Source: Pyrocephalus nanus (taxonomy: Eukaryota > Chordata > Aves > Passeriformes > Tyrannidae). From it: a stretch of 64,000 nt of DNA. The notes below the pieces were generated by a model. That model did no database searches and was not told the DNA's origin. It worked only from the letters and a program-made list of their open reading frames with translations. The stretch lies in assembly GCA_038380795.1 (NCBI GenBank), contig CM076259.1, positions 76,205,724 through 76,269,723 on the forward strand. Direction: 5' to 3'. Shown here in pieces: positions 1-9,425 of this stretch. A program made the position numbers and the translations under genes. How positions within the stretch are numbered: the stretch's first letter is position 1; every line of letters starts with the position of its first letter.

Positions 1-588
1 CCACGAGGGGCTACGAACCAAGGACAGAGTGACCCTGTCCTTTACTGGGACGACACCTGGCCCTGCCGTGCTGAGCCGGGACCTCACCACCCCTCTTCTC
101 CCCCGGCTTCCCCGTCTCTCCTCTCGGTGGCGGGGGTTCAAAAACGGGACTGTTCCGAATCCAGCACCACGCGGGGAGCGACAGAGGGGAAAGCCGGAGC
201 CGGCCGAGGAACGTTGCTCCCCGAGTCTGTGCCCAACAAGCACTTTAGGGGGCAGGGCGGATCGGTTATATTATTTTTCCCTTTTTTCTTTTTTTTTTTT
301 TTTTTTTTTTTTTGTCTTTTCTTATTTTTCTTTTTTTTTTTCTTTTTTTTCCCTTCTGTTTCAGCTGGGTTACCTGCACAGACCGCATGCAACACACACA
401 AGCTCTACCCGGGGCAGCGGGCAGAGGACGAGCAACAGGTCGTCCGCCGCCCCGGCGCTCCCCATCGCCTGCCCCGGTCACCCTCCGCGGCCCCGGCGGC
501 GGCTCGCCCCCCTCCCCGTGCGCACGGATGCGCCGGCACACATCCAGGCGGGCGCCGGAGCTCTGCGCGGGCCTCCTCCGGCCGTGGG
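1..588 (-). other. SOX21: SOX21 3' UTR (5' part only; continues beyond the window)
   Basis: This is the sequence directly after the SOX21 stop codon, read on the minus strand. The part next to the stop (about 400-588) is GC-rich. It then crosses a long T-rich block on the plus strand (about 271-352, including an unbroken run of 25 T at 289-313), which would be an A-rich stretch in the mRNA. No AATAAA on the minus strand (TTTATT on plus) is visible between the stop and position 1, so the polyadenylation site is probably outside the window. Open frames here on both strands come from biased composition and are not genes. Confidence 0.7.
289..313. repeat. T25 homopolymer in a T-rich block
   Basis: There are 25 consecutive T on the plus strand, followed by further T runs to about 350 broken by single G, C and A. 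In SOX21 mRNA orientation this is poly(A). It is slippage-prone, so its exact length is uncertain in any assembly. Confidence 0.9.
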
Positions 589-1434
589 TCATAGTGCCGC
601 GGCATAGGCTGCGGGATAAGGGTCCAGCTGGGGCTTGCCCATGCCGGGCAGGAGGATGTAGGCCAGAGGCGGCTGCAGCCCCGGCCCGGGCCAGGCGCTG
701 CAGTTGCAGGGGATCATGTAGCCCGGGTTACCGGGCGACGGGTGCGAGTGCGTGTGCCCCCCGGCGGCGGCGGCGGCGGCGGCGGCGGCAGCGGCGGCCC
801 CATGGAAGGCGCTCGCCCCGCCGGCGCCGGGGTAGCCCAACGAGGAGGCGTAGGGCAGCCCGGAGCCCGAGGAAGAGGAGGAGGATGAGATCTCGGCCAT
901 TTTGGAGCCCAGGTCCAACAAGGAGTAGGGGCTGTTGGCGGCGGCCGCCGCGGCAGCGGCGGCAGCTGCGGCTGCCGACTGGGGGAAGAAGACGCGGGCG
1001 GCAGCAGCGGCGGCGGCGGCTGCTGCTTTCTCGGGGTTGGCCAGGAGCGACTCGGGCACCAGCCCGCCGGCTGCACCGCCGTGCAGCCCGCCCGCCTTCA
1101 ACCCGTGCGGGTGCTCGTGGTCCGCCACGCCGCCCAGCCCGTAGGGCACGGGGAAGGCGAACTTGTCCTTCTTGAGCAGCGTCTTGGGCTTCCGCCGTGG
1201 CCGATACTTGTAGTCGGGGTGCTCTTTCATGTGCATGGCTCGCAGCCGCTTGGCCTCGTCGATGAAGGGCCGCTTCTCCGATTCGGTCAGCAGCTTCCAC
1301 TCGGCGCCCAGGCGCTTGCTGATCTCCGAGTTGTGCATCTTGGGGTTCTCCTGGGCCATCTTCCGTCGCTGTGCCCGCGACCACACCATGAAGGCGTTCA
1401 TCGGCCTCTTGACGTGATCCACCGGCTTGGACAT
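589..1434 (-). CDS. SOX21: SOX21, SoxB2-group HMG-box transcription factor
   Basis: Intact single-exon gene of 281 codons, ATG at 1434-1432 and TGA at 591-589. The start is the first Met of the family ([15 protein letters not shown]) and has A at -3. The HMG box spans about residues 8-76 (bases about 1413-1207), with the RPMNAFMVW signature at 10-18 and a basic RPRRKPK tail at 78-84 that serves as DNA contact and nuclear signal in Sox proteins. The rest is low complexity: Ala10 (137-146), Ala13 (154-166), Ser7 (183-189), Ala12 (213-224), a His/Ser patch, and a conserved C-terminus ending in PAAYAAAL. Human SOX21 is about 276 residues with the same layout, so the length is normal. SoxB2 proteins bind ACAAT-type sites in the nucleus and mostly repress genes that SoxB1 factors activate, promoting neuronal differentiation; this role comes from family knowledge. 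No frameshift or stop is seen. The Ala and Ser tract lengths and the C-terminus separate it from SOX14, the other SoxB2 gene. Confidence 0.98.
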   Translation of the reverse strand: MSKPVDHVKRPMNAFMVWSRAQRRKMAQENPKMHNSEISKRLGAEWKLLTESEKRPFIDEAKRLRAMHMKEHPDYKYRPRRKPKTLLKKDKFAFPVPYGLGGVADHEHPHGLKAGGLHGGAAGGLVPESLLANPEKAAAAAAAAAARVFFPQSAAAAAAAAAAAAANSPYSLLDLGSKMAEISSSSSSSGSGLPYASSLGYPGAGGASAFHGAAAAAAAAAAAAGGHTHSHPSPGNPGYMIPCNCSAWPGPGLQPPLAYILLPGMGKPQLDPYPAAYAAAL

Positions 1435-2545
1435 GGTGTCCCCCCGCCGCCCCGGCGAGCGGCCGCCCGCCCCGCTCTGGCGGCCGCCTCCTCCGGGCTC
1501 GTCTCCCGCCTCCTCCTCCTCCTCCTCGCCCCCTCCGCGGTCCGCTCCTTCAAAATCAATCTCGGCGGGTACCCTGACGCGGCGGCACCAGCTCCTGCGG
1601 GTGCGGGGCGGCGGTACCCGGTGGCCTCACTCCGGGCGCGGGGCGCTGCCGAGCGGCGGCGGCGCCTCCCCGTCAGGGCGCTGCGGCGGGCGGCTTGGGC
1701 GGGACGGGCTCCGCTCCCCGCCTGGGCCTCGGAGCCTCTCTCCGCGCCGCCGATCTCCGGGCCAGGGCTCTTCCTCGGATCTCCCCGCAGGCGACAACGC
1801 ACAGAGTCCAGACGGGAGCGCAGAGAAGTCTCGACGGCGAGGACGGGAGCCGGCGGCAGGCGAGAGGCGCGGGGGTCCTCGCTTCGCTGCGGACGCGATG
1901 CTCCCCGGCAGTCTCCGGTGAGGCGGCGAGCCCTTGACAGGGCGCCCGTCACAGTCCGCCCGGTGCCATCACCGCCCGCAGAGCTCGGAGGGCAGCCCGC
2001 CGCGGCGCGGGGCCGGGCGGGACGGGGTCCGCGGCGGCTCGAGCGCTGCGGTGAGGGCCCCGGGGGGCGCGGGCCGCCCCGCTCACAGCCGCCCCGCTCC
2101 GCCCGAGGGGGCGCGGCGAGCAGTCCGCTCCTCGCACATACTCGCCGGGTGCCGGGCACCGCAGGCCTCCCGGTTCGCGCCGCCGGACAAACTTCCCCAA
2201 GTTTCGGCGGGATACGGGGCGCTCCGCCTGCCGTGCGGCTCCCCCTTCTCCGGCAGCCGCCAGGTCTCTCTGGGTTTTCTTGGCCGCCGACTCGGAGGGG
2301 CGGCGGGGCGGGCGGGAGCGGCGGGGGGCGGAGGGAGGAGGAGGCGGCGGCGGCAGCGGAGGAGGAGGCGTGGAGGGGGGGACACACCTAATTAAAATCC
2401 CCGGCGGTCCGCGGCGCCCGGCCCGGCCCTGCGCCCGGAGGGGGGGGTCTCTCAGCCGCCCCCTCCTCCCGCCCCGTCGGCGCGGCCGCAGGTACCGCAC
2501 GGGCCCCGCGTGCCCCCGCGCCGCGCGCCGCCCTATATGCCCGCA
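1435..2545 (-). promoter_or_regulatory. SOX21: SOX21 5' UTR and core promoter region
   Basis: This is the GC-rich sequence upstream of the SOX21 ATG. The transcription start cannot be fixed by eye. Two AT-containing interruptions could position initiation on the minus strand: TAATTAAAAT at 2389-2398 and a TATA-like CTATATG at 2533-2539 (GCATATAGGG read on the minus strand). Between 2297 and 2381 the plus strand is a G-rich purine tract with several GGGCGG-type GC boxes, as expected for Sp/KLF binding. No intron is needed to join this region to the CDS. The assignment is from position and composition. Confidence 0.5.
2297..2381 (+). promoter_or_regulatory. G-rich GC-box and quadruplex-prone tract
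   Basis: The plus strand has many G runs of three or more with short spacers and overlapping GGGCGG or GGCGGG boxes, ending in a run of seven G just before the TAATTAAAAT element. It lies in the presumed SOX21 promoter. Quadruplex formation and Sp1-type binding are inferred from sequence only. Confidence 0.5.
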
Positions 2546-3420
2546 CGCGGCCTGCGCGCCGCCGGCGGGGCGCGCGGGCGCGGGTGGGCCCCCCCCGTCG
2601 GGAGGGGCGGGGCCGCGGATCGCCACGCCCCCCCTCGCGGGCCAGCGGCGCGGGGAGGGCTCGGGCTCGGCGCATGCGGGGTGTTTTTGAGTGTTTTGGG
2701 GTTTTCCCGGCGGAGGGTCCCTGCGGTCCAGGGGGAGAGGCCGCCGCCTCCGAGAGCATCCCTGGGTGCGCCCAGAAAATCCGCGCGCGTTCTCCTGGCC
2801 GCTCGGCACGCCACTGCACGGCGCCCCCAGCCCGAGCTGTCCCACCGTGTTCCTCACCGGCCGCCTGTCAGTCAGGGTGAACTTGCTCGCCTTGTTTGTG
2901 CTTCGGCGGATCGGTTTTGACTTACCCCTGTGGTATGTGGAAGCGCCGACTCCAATAAACCATTAACTCTTTCCCGTGTTGGCAGCAGGCTAGGCTCTGC
3001 CCGGGACGGCTCCGCCGTCCTTTTAGGGAAAAGCCGGAGCCGCGCTTCCCGGGGGCGATGCACGAGTAGGGTGGCAGCCGCTCCGGGAGCGCCACCAAGC
3101 CCCCCGCCGGTTGCGCCACAGGGTGCGGGGCGCGGCGGGGACATAGTTCGGCGGCGGGGACAGTGATGTCCGCTCGCCGCATGGACTTGTTTGTCACGCC
3201 GCTCGCTCTCGTCTCGTCCGCGCATCCCACTCCGTCCTCCGGCCAGGTTCCCCGCTCCAGCAGCTGGGCTTCGCGCCTTCCTTACCGCCGCACCGCACCT
3301 CCGCCCGCCACCACCACCCGCAGCTCCTGGGATGTCGGGATGTTTGGAGAGAATCCCAAAACCAGCCAACCCTCCCCGCCGGTGAGCCCGCCCGGGTCCC
3401 GCGGCAGCCTGTCACGGCCG

Positions 3421-4699
3421 GAGTGCCCTGTAAAATATCGGGCAGCTCCTCTACAAACCGCGTCTTCTCCTGGTTCGTGTTTTACGACCTACTACTTAAA
3501 CGTAATTCTCTGAGTCTCCGAACCCACCTTGCCAAGTTTGACCTCCTACAATCCAGTTAGCCGTGAAACAAAAAGAAAGTACCCATCGATTGTCAAAAGC
3601 GGGGTGATTAAAATATCTGATGGCGTTCAGGCTTGGCGGGGAAATGGAATTTCTCGAAGGTGGGAGCTCCACCAAAAGAGGCAGGTAACTGCCCTGGAAA
3701 TCAGGTTATCACCTCATCGGCCAGGGCATTCCCGCTTTGGGATGAACAGTCAATATTTTCAACTGCGTAACCCCCCGTTTGACCAGGGCTTTCCTGTCGA
3801 TTTCTCGCGATCCCATGTAGCATTATTGTGTTTGACTTCTGAGAGGCGAGGACTCTATCCCCGTCTCTCTCCGCACAGTTTGGATGCCAGCTTGATTGAC
3901 TTCCCCTCCTATCATGGATGCCAGCGGGATAGTGCCCGGATTAAGTCAATTCAGGGGCAGGCGAGAGCGTGGTTCATACGTCCCGGCAGCCGCCATGAGC
4001 AGGGTGAAAACCAGGAACATCTAATGGAAGGTGCTCGGGGCGTAGAGGGAGAGTCGGGGGAAAGAAGCAGCAGCGACTCACTGATGCCACCACCAGTGGC
4101 GCCCCCGGCTCCCGAAGGCTCCGGGCCCCCCTCCCGCCAGCGCCCCCGGAGAGCAGAGTGGGGGTTCACTCCCCAGTGGGCTTGGTTCCAGCGTGGATCT
4201 GTCCCCGCTCTCCCTTCTCACGCTGCCTCCCTCACGCCTCCGCTCCCCCTGCTTGTGACCCCGAGCTCGTCAGTGCGAGACCCGGGTGCGGTGTAAAGGA
4301 TCGCGGTGGTCCGGTGTCGCGACAGAACCGCGTGAAGCACAAAAGGCGGGCTCATGGGTGAGCCCCCGTCTGATAGTTCCTGCACAGATGAATCCCCGCA
4401 CCACAAACTCTGCCCCTGGGGTCGGTCCCTGGGTACCGCCGCGCCAAGGCTGCTGCCGCCGCCGGGCTGCAGCTCTGGATCTGCAAGCGCTCAAACGGCA
4501 AAGTAAGGGTACAGGCGGAGCGGGCACCTGTGACACAGAAAACGCGTGGGGAAGGGCCACGGGTGTCAGCACTGGGCTCGGGGAGCTTCCTAGGGTGAGT
4601 GGTCACCGTCTGTCCGAGAACAGCGCAACCACTAACTCGCAGGTCCCCACAGAGTCACATACAGGCGATCTGGTCTTAAAAAAAAAAAAAAATGCACTT
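3421..4699. other. GC-moderate upstream flank, possible first exon of a divergent RNA
   Basis: This is the shore of the SOX21 CpG island, with a second CpG-bearing patch about 4080-4460. A plus-strand open frame of 255 codons runs 3529-4296 but shows no recognisable domain and is rich in Arg, Ser and Pro; I do not call it a gene. Strong plus-strand splice donors occur at 3382 (CCG|GTGAGC) and 4595 (TAGG|GTGAGT). Mammals have a divergent lncRNA, SOX21-AS1, in this position and orientation, so these may be exon ends of a bird counterpart. An A-run lies at 4678-4692. Confidence 0.3.
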
Positions 4700-5110
4700 G
4701 CATAACTTCCAGCAGAGAAGATGCCTCAACTCATGGACTTCTCTCTTCCAAAAATGTCACCATATGCAAACCCGTGGCTTCGTCTGCGCATGTTTCTGAT
4801 TACGTTCAGTCCTCCAAATAGTGAAAAAGGTAATAGAATTTATTGGTCATAAATTACTGTACACGAATCTTTCACATCTATAAATGGCTCAGTACTGGCT
4901 CAAGTCTATTTTTTCAGTTGCAAATGAAATACTTTTTCTAATCTCCTTTACAGTGTGCTTTCCCTCTCCCCTCACCTAAGTTTTGCGGCAATCACTGGAT
5001 ACTAAAACAACCACCCGTGGTTATTTCAGCGATTGCTGGTAGTTACAGGGGATCTGCATTTTCCTAGTAATCTGTTTTCAAGAGGGTTTGCGCAAGGTGA
5101 TGGAAACTCT
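4700..5110. promoter_or_regulatory. candidate conserved non-coding element, proximal
   Basis: Repeat-free sequence beside the CpG island. It contains an octamer-like ATATGCAAAC near 4761-4770, a TTATTGGTCATAAATTA block near 4839-4855, and a TTGCAAATGAAAT block near 4918-4930. The AT-rich homeodomain, POU and CCAAT-like motif mix next to a developmental regulator is typical of CNEs. There is no alignment to prove conservation. Confidence 0.3.
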
Positions 5111-5139
5111 TATCAGTTCCGCCTGGAGCAAGGTTAGAG

Positions 5140-5300
5140 TCGCGTTAGGAGCGACCGGAGGGTCCCAAGTCTCCCTCCTCCCGGTTTGAGGCAGGCACGG
5201 CGCGGGGGAGGAGGCTGCTCTCCCCGCGGGGAGTTCCGCGGCCGCGGTGCGGAGCGGAGCGGCTGCCTGCACAGGCACAGACACACAGGCACGGACACTC
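5140..5300. other. small CpG-rich patch
   Basis: A short GC-rich block with clustered CpG (5150-5270) separated from the main island by about 700 bases of AT-rich DNA. It is followed by a short CA-rich stretch (5271-5300, ACAGGCACAGACACACAGGCAC-like). It could be an outlying promoter of a divergent transcript or part of a regulatory element. Confidence 0.4.
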
Positions 5301-5819
5301 TCGGAGAGGCTTCAAATCCCCAAACACAAGGGAAGACTTTATCGGAGTTTAGTTACTTATCTGGATTTTTGTTAAACCGCTACTGTGATCTCCGCGTAGT
5401 TGTGCGTGTTAATTGTTCTGATAATGTGTTGTTATCGATACAATAACAATACAATCGTGTATAATGTGATTTACTTGCCTTTGACCTGTCAATTCCTGAC
5501 GCATTCAAATTCAAGGGCGGAATCTTTCCTTCTGCCACCGAAGGTGGTGGGGGGGAGGGGGTTGGGATGGAGAGGGGGAATAAAAAGGCGAACAGATGCA
5601 TTATCATACGGAGGTTGAACAAGACTTTCCTGAATGCAGTGCTGTATTCCACCAAGTAAGATCAGAGCGCTCCTAAGTATTAAAGAGAGTTTAGACTATC
5701 TTCTCGATAACCATATATTAATTCTGTCAGCTTGCTTACAGTAGATGTAACTATGTCGCACTCCAAATACTGTCCGATTTCTTGTATTCTGATCAAACAT
5801 CTCTGGTGCAGGCAGCTTT
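5301..5819. other. AT-rich intergenic stretch with a G-quadruplex motif
   Basis: No gene seen. The plus strand holds a G-quadruplex consensus at 5549-5578: G runs of 7, 5, 3 and 5 with loops of 1, 2 and 7 bases. One copy of the 14-base sequence GAGCGCTCCTAAGT starts at 5665; the second copy is at 6237. Confidence 0.45.
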
Positions 5820-6450
5820 AGAATGCTGTTCGTGTTTTTTAAAGCCGAGTTTAAAGTGAATTTCGAGGAAGCAAGCTCATTTCCTTCTAATTTTTATTTG
5901 AACCTAACAATCACGTGGCAGGTCAAAGAGATAAAAAGAAGTTGAAGAACAGTGGTTACTCCGCAAGCGATCTCTGCCTCGCCGTGCCTCCCAATTGGCA
6001 GCCCCAGCGCTCCCCTGTATTGGCAGAGCCACATCGCGTTTTCACGGCGCCCTTTGTGCGCTGAAGCGTTTCCATCCACTAACTTTGAAAGCTGACATTT
6101 TTCTCCGTGTAGGGTATCAGTCACCGATTCTACATCACTTTCAGCTGTCTAAAGTTGCCCGGCAGACTGGAATCTTAAGAACACCAATAAGTTGGCAGGC
6201 TGATTATTCTTCTTGTATAGAGCTTGGCAGGTTTGTGAGCGCTCCTAAGTCTTTTCCCTCTTGCGAAGTCCAATACACCTGTAGCGAGAAAGGGGGTTTT
6301 ACCCCGTGAGCTCTTTATTGTGCATAATATGCTAAACTCATTCATTAGCTTTTACAGAGGGCTTCCAAATGCTCGGTATTATTATTTTTCAATAACGTTT
6401 GCTTATTATTAGAGCAGCTGGTAGCCCAAGCTCTAGTGAAGTGTCTGGCA
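5820..6450. promoter_or_regulatory. candidate enhancer with four TTGGCAG sites
   Basis: Repeat-free sequence 4.4-5.0 kb upstream of the SOX21 ATG. TTGGCAG occurs exactly four times on the plus strand in 236 bases (5995, 6020, 6192, 6224). TTGGC is the NFI half-site. Also present are an E-box CACGTG at 5911-5916, a TTTATTGTGCATAATATGC block at 6314-6332 resembling joined SOX and POU half-sites, and a CAGCTG at 6143-6148. The site density marks it as a likely regulatory element; factor identities are inference. Confidence 0.4.
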
Positions 6451-9029
6451 AAGAATTCTATCATAAAACACTGGTTTCTAAGTTTATAGTTTCTAATTTG
6501 GCTGTGAAAGTGTGATTCTGGATGGAACTTGGCACTCCAATGCTCAGCTGGAGAGTAAACTTTTTATAATCAAAACATTGGTTTATTGAGTTTGCTATTT
6601 TAAGTTAGAAGAGCATTAACAAAGTTCTTACTAGTTTGGGCAGCACAGAGAAGTCCTGTACTGTTTTGAAAATTAAATGTTATGATTTCGGTAAGGGTAG
6701 AATATGTTCTGTGATCTGATGTGATATTATTTTAAAAGCAAAGTCCAATCAATGTCTCTGTGCTTCAGGACACTGGGGTTGCTTTTGCAGGAACACAAGA
6801 CCTAGATCTCACACAACCGTTGGTGGCAGTTCTGAGCAGAGGGTGGTGACAGGGTCCTTATGACATTTAGAAGTAAAGAAAACTTTAAAACTCAGCCTAT
6901 TCGGACTTGCTAATAGACTAGATAAAGTTTATCTAACCTGCATGCACTCCATTTGTAAGCCAAGCTATTTTCATGTACTTTAATGAGTCTTTTTTTTTTT
7001 TTTCCTGCTTTTTAATCCTGTTAGCCTTGCAGTGGCTATGCAGCCTGGGAAGAACAATCAGAACAGAAGCCAAGGAAGTCTTAGAACAAACCAAAAAAAG
7101 AAGATATTGGGTGGTTACATGCTAATTCCTGTCTGGGAATGTGAAGGTGAGAATTAGAACTCACTGCAGAGTTCCTGTCCAGGTTTGGGTGTTCCAGAAA
7201 GGGCAGCTAAATACCTCTGGTGCACAGGGAGCTACTGAAAGCTCATCAATACTGCAGATGTGTAAGCTTCACCTTCCTCACATGATGAAATCAGAGCTCA
7301 TATGGATGGAGACTGCTGACTCTAAGAGTACAAGTTTCCCTGTTTGAGCAGTCATCTATAACTTTTCTTCAAAGGCATTGAGCAGTGCTCATGCTTCCTT
7401 TTTCCAAAGAAATTGATCTTAATGTTGCTGTGCCACTGCCTTTAGTATAGTGTGGTTTTACAGTTCCCTGTTAGAAGAGGTGAGCCTTGCTTTTTGGTGT
7501 CTTCTACAAGCTTCTTTATGTATATAATCTCTGAAGACCTTTACATTTAAATTCAATCATAATTTTACACTGGCAACAATCATCTTGTTTCACCTCTTAG
7601 GGCTGTCCAGCAGGCATAGAGGATTGTTTTTCCTGGAATAAACACATTTCAATGACCAGTCTAGTTTTGTCCAAGGTTGGTTCATAACTGTAAACCACAA
7701 AAGATTGCTTTGCTACTCATGGGTGCTAGATGGGTCACAAAAAAATCTATGCACTTTCGAAGGCAAGGTCTTAGATACCCTGGATAAGATTGTGGTTTGG
7801 AAACCTTTGACAGGCATTTCAAGATTTGTAAGTGTACACAAGGAGGCTAGAAAGAAGATCAGACTTTGGGGCATTCCTCTCTGAAGAAGACTTAAGCGTA
7901 AGTCTTAAGCTGTTTGCCTTCTGATTATAAAGACTTTTTAATTGGCTGCAAACAACTAGGGAACAGAGGCCCATAATGGAAAGAATCTAAATCTCTTTCT
8001 GGATTTTAGTTCTTGGCCTTTACTTCTTTGTGGTCGGTGTCTTGTTTACCCTTTTGTAAGAATGGGCAGTTTCTGCCTTCCATTTGGTTAGAAGGAGTCA
8101 AAGTGTCACTCAGGAAAGTTTAAAGTTAATGGTCACAAACCAGTTCTAGTGATCAGATCAGTTAAACACAAAGGGTGCCTACGCTTACACACCACACCTA
8201 CATTAGTACCTGCACCTACATTTTTAGCTCAGATCAACAGTGTCACGGCTTTTCAACCATATCTCTTCACTGTGCTCACTCACCATGCCTTGGTTTCTAT
8301 TGAGGAGCGGTTTCAGAACAAGAGTAAACAGCAAGATGCTCTTCATCTGCTCATGGGAGTGTGGTCTGCAAAGGCTCCAGCTCAGCCTAGATCAACTAAA
8401 CCCCAATAGCATAAAAAGGATTTTTTTATTAGTGTTTATGGATTTTATTTAGTGTTCTTGTTTCAGACAGACAGTAATTCCACTTTTTGCATTCATTTAT
8501 TTTAGGTGCTTTAGGATAAGCTTTTCTGCCAGAGGGTAGAAAAGGCACTTCTGCCTCTGCACCAGTGCTCTGGAAAGGAGACACTCCACTTTGTGGGTGC
8601 TCTGTGAGAATAGGCATAGACAGCCAAAACCCAAGGACCAGTGAGATCATAGTTGCCTGGCCCCCATCCTTAACATAGCTTTTGGGATTTTGCTAGGCCT
8701 TTCATCATCCTCACAATAAATTTCTCACTGTCCGCAGGAGGATATATAATCGCTTCCCTTGGCATGGACTTGAGCATAAAATATTCTAATTGTCAGTCTA
8801 AAAGTCAGTTGAAGAGTTAAATCTTGCTGTGGTAAACATTGGCTAGAATTTTTTTATTTTCCTCACTTAAGTGTACAGTTTCAATAACAGTAATTGCTAG
8901 ACTATTGTTTATAAGCACTTGTCAGGTGTGTACAGTCATCTCATAATAAGCAAACACACTATTACTACTATTGATAGTTCTGAAACACTAAGATCTTTTA
9001 CTTCATCAGCATCATAAAGGCTTCTGATG
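6451..9029. other. AT-rich gene-desert sequence, nothing recognised
   Basis: Unique-looking sequence. Only short chance open frames are present (longest about 86 codons, 8149-8409). There is a T-run at 6990-7003 and a small perfect hairpin at 7887-7906. No repeat family or gene recognised. Confidence 0.6.
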
Positions 9030-9425
9030 GAGCATATTGTCCAGTGCTAGACTTCAAGAAAGATGTGGAGTCTTTGGACAGAATGCAGCAAGACTGATCA
9101 GAGGTCTAAAAAATGTGATACACAAGTAAAGATTGAAAGCAGTGTTGTTACTTAAGCTGGAGAGGAGCAGGAAACAAACTGGTCTTTAAGGGTATAAAAG
9201 GTAAATGCAAAGATAAGCGGATAAAATTGTGTTTGTGGGAATAAACAAAAGGTAATGAGCTTAAGATGTGAATTCACGTTAAATGCTGGGGGAAAAAAAG
9301 GCTTCAAATAGTGAGTATAGATATGCAGAGTCTGCTTCTGCCTGGGGAGGCTGTGGGAACACTGAAAGATATTAAGAACAGGTGAGACCAACTTGTCAAG
9401 AGCGACAAAGCCCTAGGACAGGAGT
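9030..9425 (+). mobile_element. old, degraded CR1 LINE fragment
   Basis: The sequence follows the 3' part of the CR1 reverse-transcriptase ORF and 3' UTR in order on the plus strand. It goes from a 'CTAGACTTCAAGAAAGATGT' block, through a 'GATCAGAGGTCTAAAAAATG' block, to 'CTGGGGAGGCTGTGGGAACA' and 'TTAAGAACAGGTGAGACCAA' blocks, which match the usual order of RT C-terminus then tail. Divergence is high with indels, and no frame stays open. It is an ancient insertion of the sauropsid CR1 type with no young 3' tail. Confidence 0.65.

Larger units (their letters stand above)
400..3420. promoter_or_regulatory. SOX21 CpG island
   Basis: About 3 kb of very GC-rich, CpG-dense DNA covers the whole SOX21 coding region, its 5' UTR and its upstream flank, then fades into ordinary AT-rich sequence. 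Developmental transcription-factor genes typically sit in such long islands, which are often bivalent Polycomb targets; that is general knowledge, not visible here. Many long open frames on both strands (for example plus 1081-2391, minus 1398-2387 and minus 1949-2857) result from stop codons being rare at this composition. Confidence 0.85.

Noticed and set aside
29..1175. Plus-strand open frames antisense to SOX21 and its 3' UTR
   Set aside because: They cross the T-rich block and the reverse complement of alanine repeats, giving Phe- and Arg-rich low-complexity products.
1081..2857. Long open frames on both strands of the CpG island (up to 436 codons)
   Set aside because: They overlap one another and SOX21 in other frames, are Arg/Pro/Gly/Ala-rich, and are expected where stop codons are rare because of high GC. 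No domain is seen.
7887..7906. Small hairpin AAGACTTA ... TAAGTCTT
   Set aside because: An 8-base stem with a 4-base loop is expected by chance in 64 kb.
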